A DNA stretch of 64,000 nucleotides, from NCBI GenBank assembly GCA_963730395.1, contig CAVSSK010000018.1, forward strand, positions 186,001-250,000, read 5' to 3'. Below the pieces are notes generated by a model. It made no database searches. It had not been told where the DNA came from and worked only from the letters and a program-made list of their open reading frames with translations. Position numbers and translations under genes: made by a program. This stretch comes from Bog-473 sp963730395 (GTDB lineage Bacteria > Actinomycetota > Acidimicrobiia > Acidimicrobiales > RAAP-2). Positions 52,401-60,913 of the stretch are shown one piece after another. Position 1 is the first letter of the stretch. Every line of letters begins with the position of its first letter.

Positions 52401-53195
52401 CTACGCCGGTCCCCCCGCATCGTCCTTGGCCAGGAGGCGGTCGATGTTCGCCCGGAGCTCCGGTGAGGCGAACGACCGGTCCTCCGCGCTCAACGCGAAG
52501 TCGATGGTCGCCAGCACGGCCCGCTCCAGGTGCAGGTTGATCACCCGCTTGGTGTCCTCGACGGCACGCCGGGGCAGCTTCGCGATGCGGTGGGCGCACG
52601 CCGTCGCTTGGTCCACCACCTCGCCGTCCGGACAGACATGGTTCACCAAGCCGATCTCGGCCGCGCGCTTCGCCGGTATCCGGTCACCGGTGAGCGCGTA
52701 CTCCTTGGCCAGCTGGAGGCTGATCAGGAGTGGCCAGGTCACCGGCCCACCGTCGGCGGCAACCAGGCCCACGGCCACGTGGGGGTCCGCCAGGTGCGCA
52801 CTCTCGGCCATGAAGACGATGTCGGAGAGGGCCACGAGGCTGCAGCCCAGGCCGACGGCGGGTCCGTTGACGGCGGCCACGATCGGCACGCGGCACGCCA
52901 CCATGCCCGTCACGATCTGTCGGCCGTGCGCGAGGCTCTCTTTTCGCAGCGCCCCGTCTCTGGCGAGCTCGTCGATGTAGCTGAAGTCCCCGCCGGCCGA
53001 GAACGCCCGGCCGTTGCCGGTCAACACGACGGCCCGCGCCTCGTCGTCAGCGTCGATCTGGGGGAAGAGCCGCGCCAGACCGCTGTGCAGCTCATGGTTC
53101 GTCGCGTTGAGATGGCCCGGTCGATTGAGGCGGACGACTCTGACCGGTCCGTCGATCAACACTTCGATCGCGTCCGGGACATCGTACGAAGTCAT
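52401..53195 (-). CDS. Enoyl-CoA hydratase/isomerase family protein
   Basis: 264-aa crotonase-fold protein: VRVVRLNRPGHLNATN, CoA loop GNGRAFSAGGDFSYID, AAVNGPAVGLGCSLVALSDIVFMA and VAVGLVAADGGPVTWPL. The Glu of the hydratase pair is not evident after GLVAAD, so isomerase, ring-opening or other crotonase chemistry is possible. It is the last gene of a four-gene minus-strand operon (acyl-CoA ligase, two acyl-CoA dehydrogenases, this gene), starting 13 bp after the preceding stop. It should act on the enoyl-CoA formed by those dehydrogenases. Confidence 0.92.
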   Translation of the reverse strand: MTSYDVPDAIEVLIDGPVRVVRLNRPGHLNATNHELHSGLARLFPQIDADDEARAVVLTGNGRAFSAGGDFSYIDELARDGALRKESLAHGRQIVTGMVACRVPIVAAVNGPAVGLGCSLVALSDIVFMAESAHLADPHVAVGLVAADGGPVTWPLLISLQLAKEYALTGDRIPAKRAAEIGLVNHVCPDGEVVDQATACAHRIAKLPRRAVEDTKRVINLHLERAVLATIDFALSAEDRSFASPELRANIDRLLAKDDAGGPA

Positions 53196-53208
53196 CTCCC
53201 ACCTCTCA

Positions 53209-54336
53209 TCAGACCGGCAACCCGAGGATACGGCGGGCGACGAGGTTCCGTTGGATCTGCGACGTCCCGCCCATGACGCTCTGCGCCCGGCTGTAGAGGT
53301 AGGCGTTCAACCAGGTGTCGTCCCCTCCACCGTGGGCGATCCCACCGATGGCGAGCGCGGCGTGACCGACGGCTTGCTCGACCCACGTCATCAGCAACTT
53401 GTCGACCGATCCCTCGGGCCCGTGCGAGATGCCGTCGAGCCGGTCCGAGAGGCGGCGGCGGACGTGCAGCCGGAGCATCTCGACCTCCACGATCGCCCAC
53501 CCCAGCTCACTGACCTGCTCGGGCCCATAGGCCCCGGGGTCGTCGATGACCCGCCGGCGCAGCTCGTTGACCATCTTGGCGTATCGGGCGACGTAGCCCA
53601 GCTCGCCCGGCTCCCGCTCGTGGCTGACCACCGTCATCGCCAGTGCCCAACCCTCGCCCGGGGCTCCGATCATGTTGGCGGCGGGGACCCGGGCACCGTC
53701 GAAGTGCACCTCGCCGAACTCCTTCGTGACGCCGTTGATCATGCGGAGCGGGCGCTGCTCGATCCCGGGCTGACGCATCGGGACGGCGAAGGCAGAGATG
53801 CCACGGTGCTTCGCGACGTCGTGGTCGGTGCGGGCGAGGAGGAGGCACCACTCGGCCTCGTCGGAGTAGCTCGTCCAGATCTTCTGGCCCGAGAGGACGT
53901 AGTCCTCTCCGTCACGGTCGGCGCGGGTGCGCAACGAGGCGAGGTCGGAGCCGGCATCGGGCTCGCTGAAACCCTGGCACCACCGGTCGCGGCCGTTCAC
54001 GATGCCGGGGAGGAAGCGGCGCCTGATCTCCTCGCTCCCGTGCTCGAGGACCCCCTGCACCAGGTAGCCGAGGCTGGGCCGCGGGGGCGCGCCCGCCGCC
54101 GCGAGCTCCTCGTCGACGATGACCTCGAAGACGGTCGACAGTCCGTGGCCGCCGATCTCCGTGGGCCACGACATCCCGAAGAACCCGGCGTCGTACAGTG
54201 ATTGGTGCCAGGCGGCCATGCCGGCCCAGTACTCGTCGTCCGTCGAGGACGCCGGCAGGCCTGGATTGTTGTCCACCAGCCATGTCCGCAGCCGCAGGCG
54301 GAACTCGGACTCCCCCGGGGAGTCACCGAAGTCCAT
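53209..54336 (-). CDS. Acyl-CoA dehydrogenase, subunit of a probable two-gene enzyme
   Basis: 375 aa. Seen: FFGMSWPTEIGGHGLS, QGFSEPDAGSDLASL, IWTSYSDEAEWC and C-terminal VMGGTSQIQRNLVARRILGLP. The residue before GTSQIQ, Glu in classical enzymes, is Gly. It overlaps by 14 bp a second, shorter acyl-CoA dehydrogenase gene. In mycobacteria such adjacent pairs form alpha2-beta2 heterotetramers acting on bulky steroid side-chain CoA esters, with one subunit lacking a full site. That arrangement is inferred here. Confidence 0.9.
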   Translation of the reverse strand: MDFGDSPGESEFRLRLRTWLVDNNPGLPASSTDDEYWAGMAAWHQSLYDAGFFGMSWPTEIGGHGLSTVFEVIVDEELAAAGAPPRPSLGYLVQGVLEHGSEEIRRRFLPGIVNGRDRWCQGFSEPDAGSDLASLRTRADRDGEDYVLSGQKIWTSYSDEAEWCLLLARTDHDVAKHRGISAFAVPMRQPGIEQRPLRMINGVTKEFGEVHFDGARVPAANMIGAPGEGWALAMTVVSHEREPGELGYVARYAKMVNELRRRVIDDPGAYGPEQVSELGWAIVEVEMLRLHVRRRLSDRLDGISHGPEGSVDKLLMTWVEQAVGHAALAIGGIAHGGGDDTWLNAYLYSRAQSVMGGTSQIQRNLVARRILGLPV

Positions 54337-55360
54337 GACCGCCTCCGATCCCGTGGTGGGCGAGGACGCGCTCCAGGCTGACGTGGGGATCGCCGAGGAC
54401 GTCGCCGGACAAGAGGGCGCGTCGGAGGAAGACGTGCGCCAGGCACTCCCACGTGTTGCCGACGCCGCCGTGCACCTGGATGGCGGCCTCGCACACGCTG
54501 CGGGCGGCGCGGGCGCAGTACGCCTTGGCCACGGCGGCGGCGGCCACCGCCTCGCCGGCCGGGAGCGCGTCCACGGCCCAGGCTGCGTGCAAGGTGACGC
54601 TGCGGGACCCCTCCATGGCCACGAAGGCGTCCGCCAGCATGTGCTGCACGGCTTGGAAGGAGCCGATGGCCGCACCGTACTGGTGGCGGTGCGTGGCGTA
54701 CGTGCAGGCGAGGTCCACCGCACCCCGCATCGTGCCGACGAGGTCGGCGCAGGTCACCGAGAGGCCGAGGGCCGTCCAGCGGGCGAGGTCGTCCTGCGTC
54801 AGGGTCCGCTGGGCTCCTTCGACCGCCGCGACCGCGACGCCGTCGACGACCACGGAGGGACGGGTGAGGTCGAGACCCGACTGCTGCGCATGCAGGTCGA
54901 CCTGGGCCAAGCGACCGCCCTCGGGTCCGTGGGCGAGGAGGAGCGCCCGGTCCGAACCCTGGGCGTCGATGGCCACGGCGGGCGGGCAGGTGCGGTCGAC
55001 ACCTCGAACGAGCGACACGAGGCGCGCGTCCAGAGCCACTGTCTCGACCGTGTCGCCGGGCGGCGCACCCGCCAGCCTTCTCAGCTCCGCGGCCAGTGTC
55101 GGCCCGAGGAACGACGCGTCGGCCGCTCCCCGGCCGAGCTCCTCGGCGACGATGGCCGCCTCCACTCCCGACGCCAGAGGACCGCCTCCCTCGGCTGCAA
55201 CCCGGAGGTCGCGCCATCCGGACTCGGTCACGGCTGCATCGAGCTTCGCCGCCCGCCGGGGATCGCCGATCTCGGCGACGGCCTTGGGGCCGAGCCGGTC
55301 GACGACCTGGGCCGCGGCGTCGCGCAGAGCTTGTTGCTCCTGGGACAGCCGGACGTCCAT
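54323..55360 (-). CDS. Acyl-CoA dehydrogenase, degenerate partner subunit
   Basis: 345 aa from ATG 55360. Shorter and more divergent than its neighbour. The N-terminal domain is recognisable (LSQEQQALRDAAAQVVDRLG), the middle beta domain is weak, and the C-terminal helices are clear (YATHRHQYGAAIGSFQAVQHMLADAF; IQVHGGVGNTWECLAHVFLRRALL). GNTWE replaces the usual catalytic-Glu segment, a form common in partner subunits of heteromeric actinobacterial enzymes. Its ATG overlaps the stop of the acyl-CoA ligase gene (TGATG) and its end overlaps the next ACAD start, so ligase and both dehydrogenases are made together. Confidence 0.88.
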   Translation of the reverse strand: MDVRLSQEQQALRDAAAQVVDRLGPKAVAEIGDPRRAAKLDAAVTESGWRDLRVAAEGGGPLASGVEAAIVAEELGRGAADASFLGPTLAAELRRLAGAPPGDTVETVALDARLVSLVRGVDRTCPPAVAIDAQGSDRALLLAHGPEGGRLAQVDLHAQQSGLDLTRPSVVVDGVAVAAVEGAQRTLTQDDLARWTALGLSVTCADLVGTMRGAVDLACTYATHRHQYGAAIGSFQAVQHMLADAFVAMEGSRSVTLHAAWAVDALPAGEAVAAAAVAKAYCARAARSVCEAAIQVHGGVGNTWECLAHVFLRRALLSGDVLGDPHVSLERVLAHHGIGGGHGLR

Positions 55361-56883
55361 CAATCGCCCCGCGTGGGGGCGACCGGCTGCGACCATTCGT
55401 CGCGCAAGGTGCGCCGCAACACTTTGCCGGACGGGAGGCGTGGGATCTCGTCGACGATGACCACGCGGTGGAGCTGCTTGTACGTGGCCAGTGAGTCCGC
55501 AACGAGCCGCTCGAGCTCGCCGTCGGCGAGCGGCTGGTTCGGGTCGAGCTTCACCGCGGCCACAGGCACTTCGCCCGCCCGGGCGTCCGGCACGCCGAAC
55601 ACCGCGCAGTCGAGCACGGCAGGATGACGGTAGAGCACCGCCTCCACCTCTGCGGGAGCCACCTGGAAGCCCCTCACCTTGATCATCTCCTTCGAGCGGT
55701 CGGTCAGGTGCACCCACCCTTCGGGCTCGAGCCACCCGACGTCCCCCGTGCGGTACCAGCCGTCGGCGAAGGCCTCGGCCGTGGCCTCGTCGGGGAGGTA
55801 GCCCGCCATGACCGAGGGACTGAGCACCTGTATCTCACCGACCTCGCCGGGTCCGAGCACCTCCCCACTCTCGAGATCGGCGATGCGCAACTCGACACCC
55901 GCCGGCGGCAGTCCCGCGGAGTCCAATCGCCACGACTCGGGCCGGTCGACCGGGTTGGCCGTGATGACGGGCAGCTCGCTGGCCCCGTAGGCAGGCAGCC
56001 AGCGCACCCCGGTGCGCTCGGTCACGATGCGGGCGACGCTCTCGGTCACCGGTGTGGCCCCCCACATGATGTAGCGGAGGGACGAGAGGTCGTACTCCTC
56101 GAGGCGGGGATGGTTGGCCAGCGCCAACGCGATCGGCGCCACGGCCATCTCCAAGGTCATCTTCTCGCTGGCGATGCGGCGCAGCACCTCGTCGAGGTCG
56201 AACCGCCGGTGCAGTCGCACGGTCGCTCCCGCCGCCACGGCGGTGAGCAGGTTGAGGAGCCCGAGGATATGGGAGGGGGGCGTCGCCACTTGAAAGCGGT
56301 CGTCGGGCCCGAGGCCGAGGACGGCGCGCCAGTGCTCGGTCGCATGGCCGATCGACGCATGCGTATGGCGCACCGCCTTGGGCAGGCCGGTCGTGCCCGA
56401 ACTGAAGACGAGGATCGCCTCGGTCGTCTCGTCGCTCACATCGGATTGCGGCCGGGCCCGGCTGCCGGCGAAGGGGTCCTCGTTGGCGTCGTCGAGGTCC
56501 GTCACGCCCGGTGCGCCGAGTGCCTCGGCGAGCAGGGGGGCGGCCTCGGCGTCCGCCACGGCATGGACCGGGCCGGTCAGCTCCAGCGCGTGACCGACCT
56601 CGGTCGACTTCCACGCCGGGCTCAGGAGCACGGCCGCCGCCCCGAGCTTGCTGATGGCGTAGACCGTGGTGATGAACTCCACCCGGTTGGCCATCATCAC
56701 GGCCACGCGGTCTCCTGGGCCGACCCCCTGGCCGGCGAGGTGCCCGGCGAAGGCGTTGCTGAGCTCGTCGAGCTCGCGGAAGGACCAGCTCGCATCGGCC
56801 GCCCGGACGGCGTCTCGCTCCCCGAACCGCGCCGCAGCGAACGTCAGGTTCGCATGCATCGGGGGCCCTGGCATCGGAAACAT
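55360..56883 (-). CDS. Acyl-CoA synthetase (AMP-forming)
   Basis: 507 aa, ANL superfamily. P-loop-like motif ILVFSSGTTGLPKAVRHTH, then YGASELPVITANPV, YRTGDVGWLEPEGWVHLTDRSKEMIKVRGFQVAPAEVE and C-terminal lysine PRLPSGKVLRRTLR. It activates a carboxylic acid to its CoA thioester through an acyl-adenylate. Substrate range (fatty, aromatic such as 4-coumarate-like, or steroid-derived) is not resolved. It starts the operon that continues with two dehydrogenases and a hydratase. It diverges from another ACAD gene over a 75-bp region. Confidence 0.92.
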   Translation of the reverse strand: MFPMPGPPMHANLTFAAARFGERDAVRAADASWSFRELDELSNAFAGHLAGQGVGPGDRVAVMMANRVEFITTVYAISKLGAAAVLLSPAWKSTEVGHALELTGPVHAVADAEAAPLLAEALGAPGVTDLDDANEDPFAGSRARPQSDVSDETTEAILVFSSGTTGLPKAVRHTHASIGHATEHWRAVLGLGPDDRFQVATPPSHILGLLNLLTAVAAGATVRLHRRFDLDEVLRRIASEKMTLEMAVAPIALALANHPRLEEYDLSSLRYIMWGATPVTESVARIVTERTGVRWLPAYGASELPVITANPVDRPESWRLDSAGLPPAGVELRIADLESGEVLGPGEVGEIQVLSPSVMAGYLPDEATAEAFADGWYRTGDVGWLEPEGWVHLTDRSKEMIKVRGFQVAPAEVEAVLYRHPAVLDCAVFGVPDARAGEVPVAAVKLDPNQPLADGELERLVADSLATYKQLHRVVIVDEIPRLPSGKVLRRTLRDEWSQPVAPTRGD

Positions 56884-56958
56884 TCTTCTCTAATTTGAGA
56901 TCCATCGTCAACATAGTGCGGATGTACACTTCTCCGATGCGATCGGGAAGGCCCTTCT
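56884..56958. promoter_or_regulatory. 75-bp divergent promoter region of two catabolic units
   Basis: The gap between the acyl-CoA synthetase operon (minus) and an acyl-CoA dehydrogenase (plus) is clearly AT-richer than the coding flanks. A TTGACG hexamer on the minus strand (56908-56913) could be a -35 for the synthetase operon. The matching -10 is weak. Both transcripts must start here, so one regulator could control both. Confidence 0.45.
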
Positions 56959-58113
56959 ATGACCGTTGAAGAGCAGGACGAGGTGCGGCGGGAGATCATC
57001 GAGACCGTCCGACGGTTCGTCGCCCGTGAGGTCGTTCCTGTCGCCCCGGAGTTGGAGCGGGAGGACCGCTACCCCACCGAGATCGTCGAGCAGATGCGCA
57101 CCCTCGGCCTCTTCGGCGTCACCATCCCCGAGGCCTACGGGGGACTCGGCCTCGACCTCTTGACCTACATCGGCGTCATCGAGGAGCTGGCCTACGGCTG
57201 GATGAGCCTCACCGGGGTGGTCAACACCCACACCATGGCCGCCACACTGGTCCTCCAGCACGGCACCGAGGAGCAGAAGACCCGTTGGTTGCCCTCGATG
57301 GCCTCCGGGGAGCGACGGGGCGCACTCTCCCTCTCCGAGCCCGACGCGGGCAGCGACACGCGCAACATCGCCTGCCGGGCCCAGCGGGACGGTGACGAAT
57401 ACCTCGTCAACGGCACCAAGGCGTGGGTCACCAACGGGGAGCGCGCGGCGATCGTCGCGCTGGCCGCCCGGACCGACGAAGGTATCTCCGCGTTCATCGT
57501 CGAGAAGGAGCCCGGGCCGGCGTTCGAGGGGATCTCCGTCGTCCGGCACGTCGGCAAGCTCGGCTACCGGGGCGTGGAGACCGTCGACATGGCGTACACC
57601 GACCACCGCATCCCCGCTGCCAACCTGATCGGTGAGCCCGGGCGCGGCCTCGCCCAGATCCTGAGCGTGCTGGAGCTCGGTCGCATCAACATCGCCTCGC
57701 GGGCGGTGGGCGTGGCGCGGGCCGCCTTCGATGCCGCCTTCGCCTACGCGCAGCAGCGCGTCACCTTCGGCAAGCCGATCGTCGAGCACCAGGCGATCCA
57801 GCTGAAGATCGCCGAGATGGCGACGCGCCTGGAGGCTGCTCGTCTCTTGACCAAGAATGCAGCCGAGCGCAAGACGGCAGGCCTGCGCTGCGACGTCGAA
57901 GCGGGCATGGCCAAGCTGTTCGCCAGCGAGACCGCGCTCGAGCTGGCCACCGAGGCCATGCGGATCCACGGCGGCACCGGCTACACGACCGACCTGCCCG
58001 TCGAGCGCTACTACCGCGACGCCCCCCTCATGGTCATCGGGGAGGGAACCAACGAGATCCAGAAGCTGGTCATCGCTCGGGGCTTGCTGGCGCGGGCGGC
58101 GCGCCAGGGCTAG
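56959..58113 (+). CDS. Acyl-CoA dehydrogenase
   Basis: 384 aa, complete short/medium-chain type. Seen: LGLFGVTIPEAYGGLGLDLLTYIGVIEELA, LSLSEPDAGSDTRN, AWVTNGERA, QRVTFGKPIVEHQAIQ, IHGGTGYTTDLPVERYYRD and IGEGTNEIQKLVIARGLL with the catalytic Glu in place. Substrate could be short, branched or cyclic acyl-CoA (the family includes isobutyryl- and benzylsuccinyl-type enzymes). It diverges from the acyl-CoA synthetase operon and is convergent with the CoA-transferase, with a 4-bp overlap of their ends. Confidence 0.94.
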   Translation: MTVEEQDEVRREIIETVRRFVAREVVPVAPELEREDRYPTEIVEQMRTLGLFGVTIPEAYGGLGLDLLTYIGVIEELAYGWMSLTGVVNTHTMAATLVLQHGTEEQKTRWLPSMASGERRGALSLSEPDAGSDTRNIACRAQRDGDEYLVNGTKAWVTNGERAAIVALAARTDEGISAFIVEKEPGPAFEGISVVRHVGKLGYRGVETVDMAYTDHRIPAANLIGEPGRGLAQILSVLELGRINIASRAVGVARAAFDAAFAYAQQRVTFGKPIVEHQAIQLKIAEMATRLEAARLLTKNAAERKTAGLRCDVEAGMAKLFASETALELATEAMRIHGGTGYTTDLPVERYYRDAPLMVIGEGTNEIQKLVIARGLLARAARQG

Positions 58114-59315
58114 GCCGGCCGGGGTTCACCGGCGCCACCGGCGAGCTCGCGGATCACCTCGTCGGTGTGCTCTCCGAGGGCAGGCACCGCAGCAATGTGG
58201 CGGGCCACGTCGGAGAAGCGCACTGGTCCGTTCACCGAGCGCTGCGTGGTCCCCGAGCCGCCAGCACCGATCTCGACGATGCCGTCGTTGGCCAGGAGCT
58301 GTGGGTCTTCGATCACTTCGGCCGGCGTCTGAGCCGGCGCCCACCAGACGCCTTCGGCTTCGAAGCGCTCCGCCCACGCGGAGAGGGGTCGTTCGGCGAT
58401 GATCTCGTCGAGGATGGCGATGATCTCCGTCCGGTGGCGGCGGATGGCCGAGGCGTCGGCAAAGCGGGGGTCCTCGGCCAAGTCGGGACGCCCGAGGGAG
58501 CGGCAGACCGCATCGATGTGCCGGGACGCCTCGAGGCCGGTGAAGAAGAACCAGCGGCCGTCGGCGGCGCGGTACGGGTTCATCAACGGTGCCTGGTTGC
58601 GCTCCCTCGGTTCGGCGCGCGCAACCTTGCCCAGGGTCATCTGCAGGCCGAGGTCCCAACCGAGCACGTAGGTCCCGGTCCGTAACAGCGAGACCTCGAC
58701 GACGCGCCCTCGGCCCGTGGCCCGCTGCTCCAACACCGCGGCGAGGAGCCCGGACAGCGCGGCGAGCCCGGTGATGTGGTCACCGATGCCACCCCGCGCG
58801 TTGAGCGGCGTGCCCTCGTGGTCGGCCATCTGCATCGACAGCCCCGATCGGGCCCAGAACGCACCGATGTCGTAGGTGGGGCGGTTGCGCTCGTCACCGC
58901 GCAGCCCGTAGCCGCTGATGCTGCAGTACACGAGGCGCGGGTGGCGGGCGACGGTGGCCTCGGGCTCCAGGTCGAGGCCGTCGAGGGCGTCGGGGCGGAG
59001 GTTGCTGATGAAGACGTCGGCGGTGGCGAGCAGCTCTTCCAGATGCTCCCGGTCACCGGGCTCTCGCAGGTCGAGGACCACGCTGCGCTTGCCCCGGTTG
59101 TCGAGCGAGAAGGCCGGGTTGGGCATGTCGCTCTCGATGCCCAACGACCCGAACACCCGACGCATCGGGTCCCCCGCGGGTGGCTCGACCTTGATGACGT
59201 CGGCGCCCCAGTCGGCCAAGAGCGCAGCCGCCGAGGGTGCGGCCACCCAGACCCCCAGCTCCACGACCCGCAGGTCGGCGAGCGTCGAGAGCCCGGACGC
59301 CGTGTCGGCGCTCAA
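58110..59315 (-). CDS. CaiB/BaiF-type (family III) CoA-transferase
   Basis: 401 aa. Seen: LRVVELGVWVAAPSAAALLADWGADVIKVEPPAGDPMR, NRGKRSVVLDLREPGDREHL, LVYCSISGYG and PTYDIGAFWARSG with the catalytic Asp. It moves CoA between acids without ATP. The start is TTG 59315, overlapping the preceding stop (TTGA). That is unusual but fits coupling, and no better codon is upstream. It lies downstream of the FadD3-like ligase and the amidohydrolase in one minus-strand operon. Substrate unknown; bile-acid and carnitine CoA-transferases belong to this family. Confidence 0.92.
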   Translation of the reverse strand: MSADTASGLSTLADLRVVELGVWVAAPSAAALLADWGADVIKVEPPAGDPMRRVFGSLGIESDMPNPAFSLDNRGKRSVVLDLREPGDREHLEELLATADVFISNLRPDALDGLDLEPEATVARHPRLVYCSISGYGLRGDERNRPTYDIGAFWARSGLSMQMADHEGTPLNARGGIGDHITGLAALSGLLAAVLEQRATGRGRVVEVSLLRTGTYVLGWDLGLQMTLGKVARAEPRERNQAPLMNPYRAADGRWFFFTGLEASRHIDAVCRSLGRPDLAEDPRFADASAIRRHRTEIIAILDEIIAERPLSAWAERFEAEGVWWAPAQTPAEVIEDPQLLANDGIVEIGAGGSGTTQRSVNGPVRFSDVARHIAAVPALGEHTDEVIRELAGGAGEPRPA

Positions 59316-60913
59316 CGGTCGACCCCGGAGTGAGGCGGGGCGACCCGCGCTCGCAGAAGGTCCTTGACGACCTTCCCGGTGGCGTTCACCGGCAGCTCGT
59401 CGACCAGCTCGACCGCCCGCGGGACCTTGTAATTGGCCATCTGGTCACGGCACCATTCGATGATGGCGGCGCTGGTCACCTCCGGTGAGCGGGGCACCAC
59501 GAACGCCATGCCCACCTCGCCGAGGCGAGCGTCGGGGATCCCGATCACGGCGGCCTGCGCGAGGTCGGGGTGGCGCAGGAGGACGTTCTCGATCTCGGCC
59601 GGGTACGCGTTGAAGCCACCGACGATGAACATGTCCTTGGAGCGGCCGACGATCCGTAGGCAGCCCGCCCCGTCGACGACCCCGATGTCGCCCGTGCGCA
59701 ACCACCCGTCGGGCGACAGCGCGCGTGCCGTGGCCTCGGGGTCGTCGAGGTAGCCGACCATGACGCTGCCCCCGCGAAGCAGGATCTCGCCGGGGTCCCC
59801 GGCCGGCACGTCGGCGTCGCTCCCGTCCACGATGCGGACCTCGAAACCCGGCCGGGGCCGCCCGACCGTCGTGGCGACGGTCTCCACGTCGTCTCCCGGG
59901 GACGTGGCCGCAGCGGTTCCCGCCTCCGTCAGCCCGTAGCCGGTGATGACCGTCGAGAAGGGCAGCTCGTCGTCGATGCGGCGGATGAGCTCCACCGGGA
60001 TGTCGGCCGCGCCGGTGACGGCCACCCGCAGGCTGGAGAGATCGCGGCGCTCCCGGTCCGGGTGGTCGAGGATCGCCTGGTAGATGGTGGGCGAGCCGGG
60101 GAGCACCGTCACGTGCTCACGCTCGACCCGGGCGAGCACCCGCTCGACGTCGAAGACCGGTTCTGGGAGCATCTGCGCCCCGGCGACCACGCAGGCCAGG
60201 ATCCCCGCCTTCAGCCCGAACATGTGGAAGTAGGGATTGACCATCAGGTACCGGTCGTCAGGACGCAGCCCGGTCATGTCCACCCAGTCGGTGGCGACAC
60301 GCAGCGTCCGGCGATGGGACATGACGACGCCCTTGGGCAGCCCCGTGGTCCCGGAGGTGAAGAGGATGTCCGAGGGGTCGTCGGGGCCGAGGTCGCCCCG
60401 GCGCCGGTCCACCTCGGCCCGCCCTGCATCGGTGGCCCGCCCACCGAACGCGGCCCAGGGCTCGGTCCCTTCGGGTGCGCGCCCGCTCGCCACCACGATC
60501 GTCTCGAGATTGCGGAGCTCGACCGCGCTGGCGCGCAGCAACTCCACGTAGTCGGTGTCGAGGAAATCCGTCACGGTCACCAGCGCCCGAGCGCCGCTCC
60601 GCGCAATGATGTCGGCCGCCTCGCCGCCCTTGAAGCGCGTGTTGACCGGCACGAGGACCGCGCCTGCTTGCCAGAGGCCGAGCACGGCGACGATCCATTC
60701 GGGGCTGTTGAAGGCCCAGATCGCCACGCGGTCTCCCGGTTCGACACCCGACGCCACCAGCGCCGCGCCGAACGAGCGGGCCGCTTCGAAGAGCTCGGCG
60801 TAGGTGAGTCGTGCGTGTTCATCCTCGACGGCGGGACGCTGCCCGAACCGGTTGGCGGCAGTCGCGAGAAGCGCCGGGATGGTCAGCGACGGGCCATCCC
60901 CGCGCGCCGTCAT
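59312..60913 (-). CDS. fadD3: FadD3-like acyl-CoA ligase
   Basis: 533 aa ANL ligase. Motifs: DILFTSGTTGLPKGVVMSHRRTL, MVNPYFHMFGLKAGILACV, VITGYGLTEAGTAAATSPGDD, LRTGDIGVVDGAGCLRIVGRSKDMFIVGGFNAYPAEIE and NATGKVVKDLLRA. The VPVNTRFKGGEAADIIARSGARALVTVTDFL and NPYFHMFGLKAG runs are very like those of actinobacterial FadD3, which activates the HIP propionate ring fragment in steroid breakdown. FadD3 assignment is from remembered sequence, so treat the symbol as tentative. Its ATG overlaps the amidohydrolase stop (ATGA). Confidence 0.85.
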   Translation of the reverse strand: MTARGDGPSLTIPALLATAANRFGQRPAVEDEHARLTYAELFEAARSFGAALVASGVEPGDRVAIWAFNSPEWIVAVLGLWQAGAVLVPVNTRFKGGEAADIIARSGARALVTVTDFLDTDYVELLRASAVELRNLETIVVASGRAPEGTEPWAAFGGRATDAGRAEVDRRRGDLGPDDPSDILFTSGTTGLPKGVVMSHRRTLRVATDWVDMTGLRPDDRYLMVNPYFHMFGLKAGILACVVAGAQMLPEPVFDVERVLARVEREHVTVLPGSPTIYQAILDHPDRERRDLSSLRVAVTGAADIPVELIRRIDDELPFSTVITGYGLTEAGTAAATSPGDDVETVATTVGRPRPGFEVRIVDGSDADVPAGDPGEILLRGGSVMVGYLDDPEATARALSPDGWLRTGDIGVVDGAGCLRIVGRSKDMFIVGGFNAYPAEIENVLLRHPDLAQAAVIGIPDARLGEVGMAFVVPRSPEVTSAAIIEWCRDQMANYKVPRAVELVDELPVNATGKVVKDLLRARVAPPHSGVDR

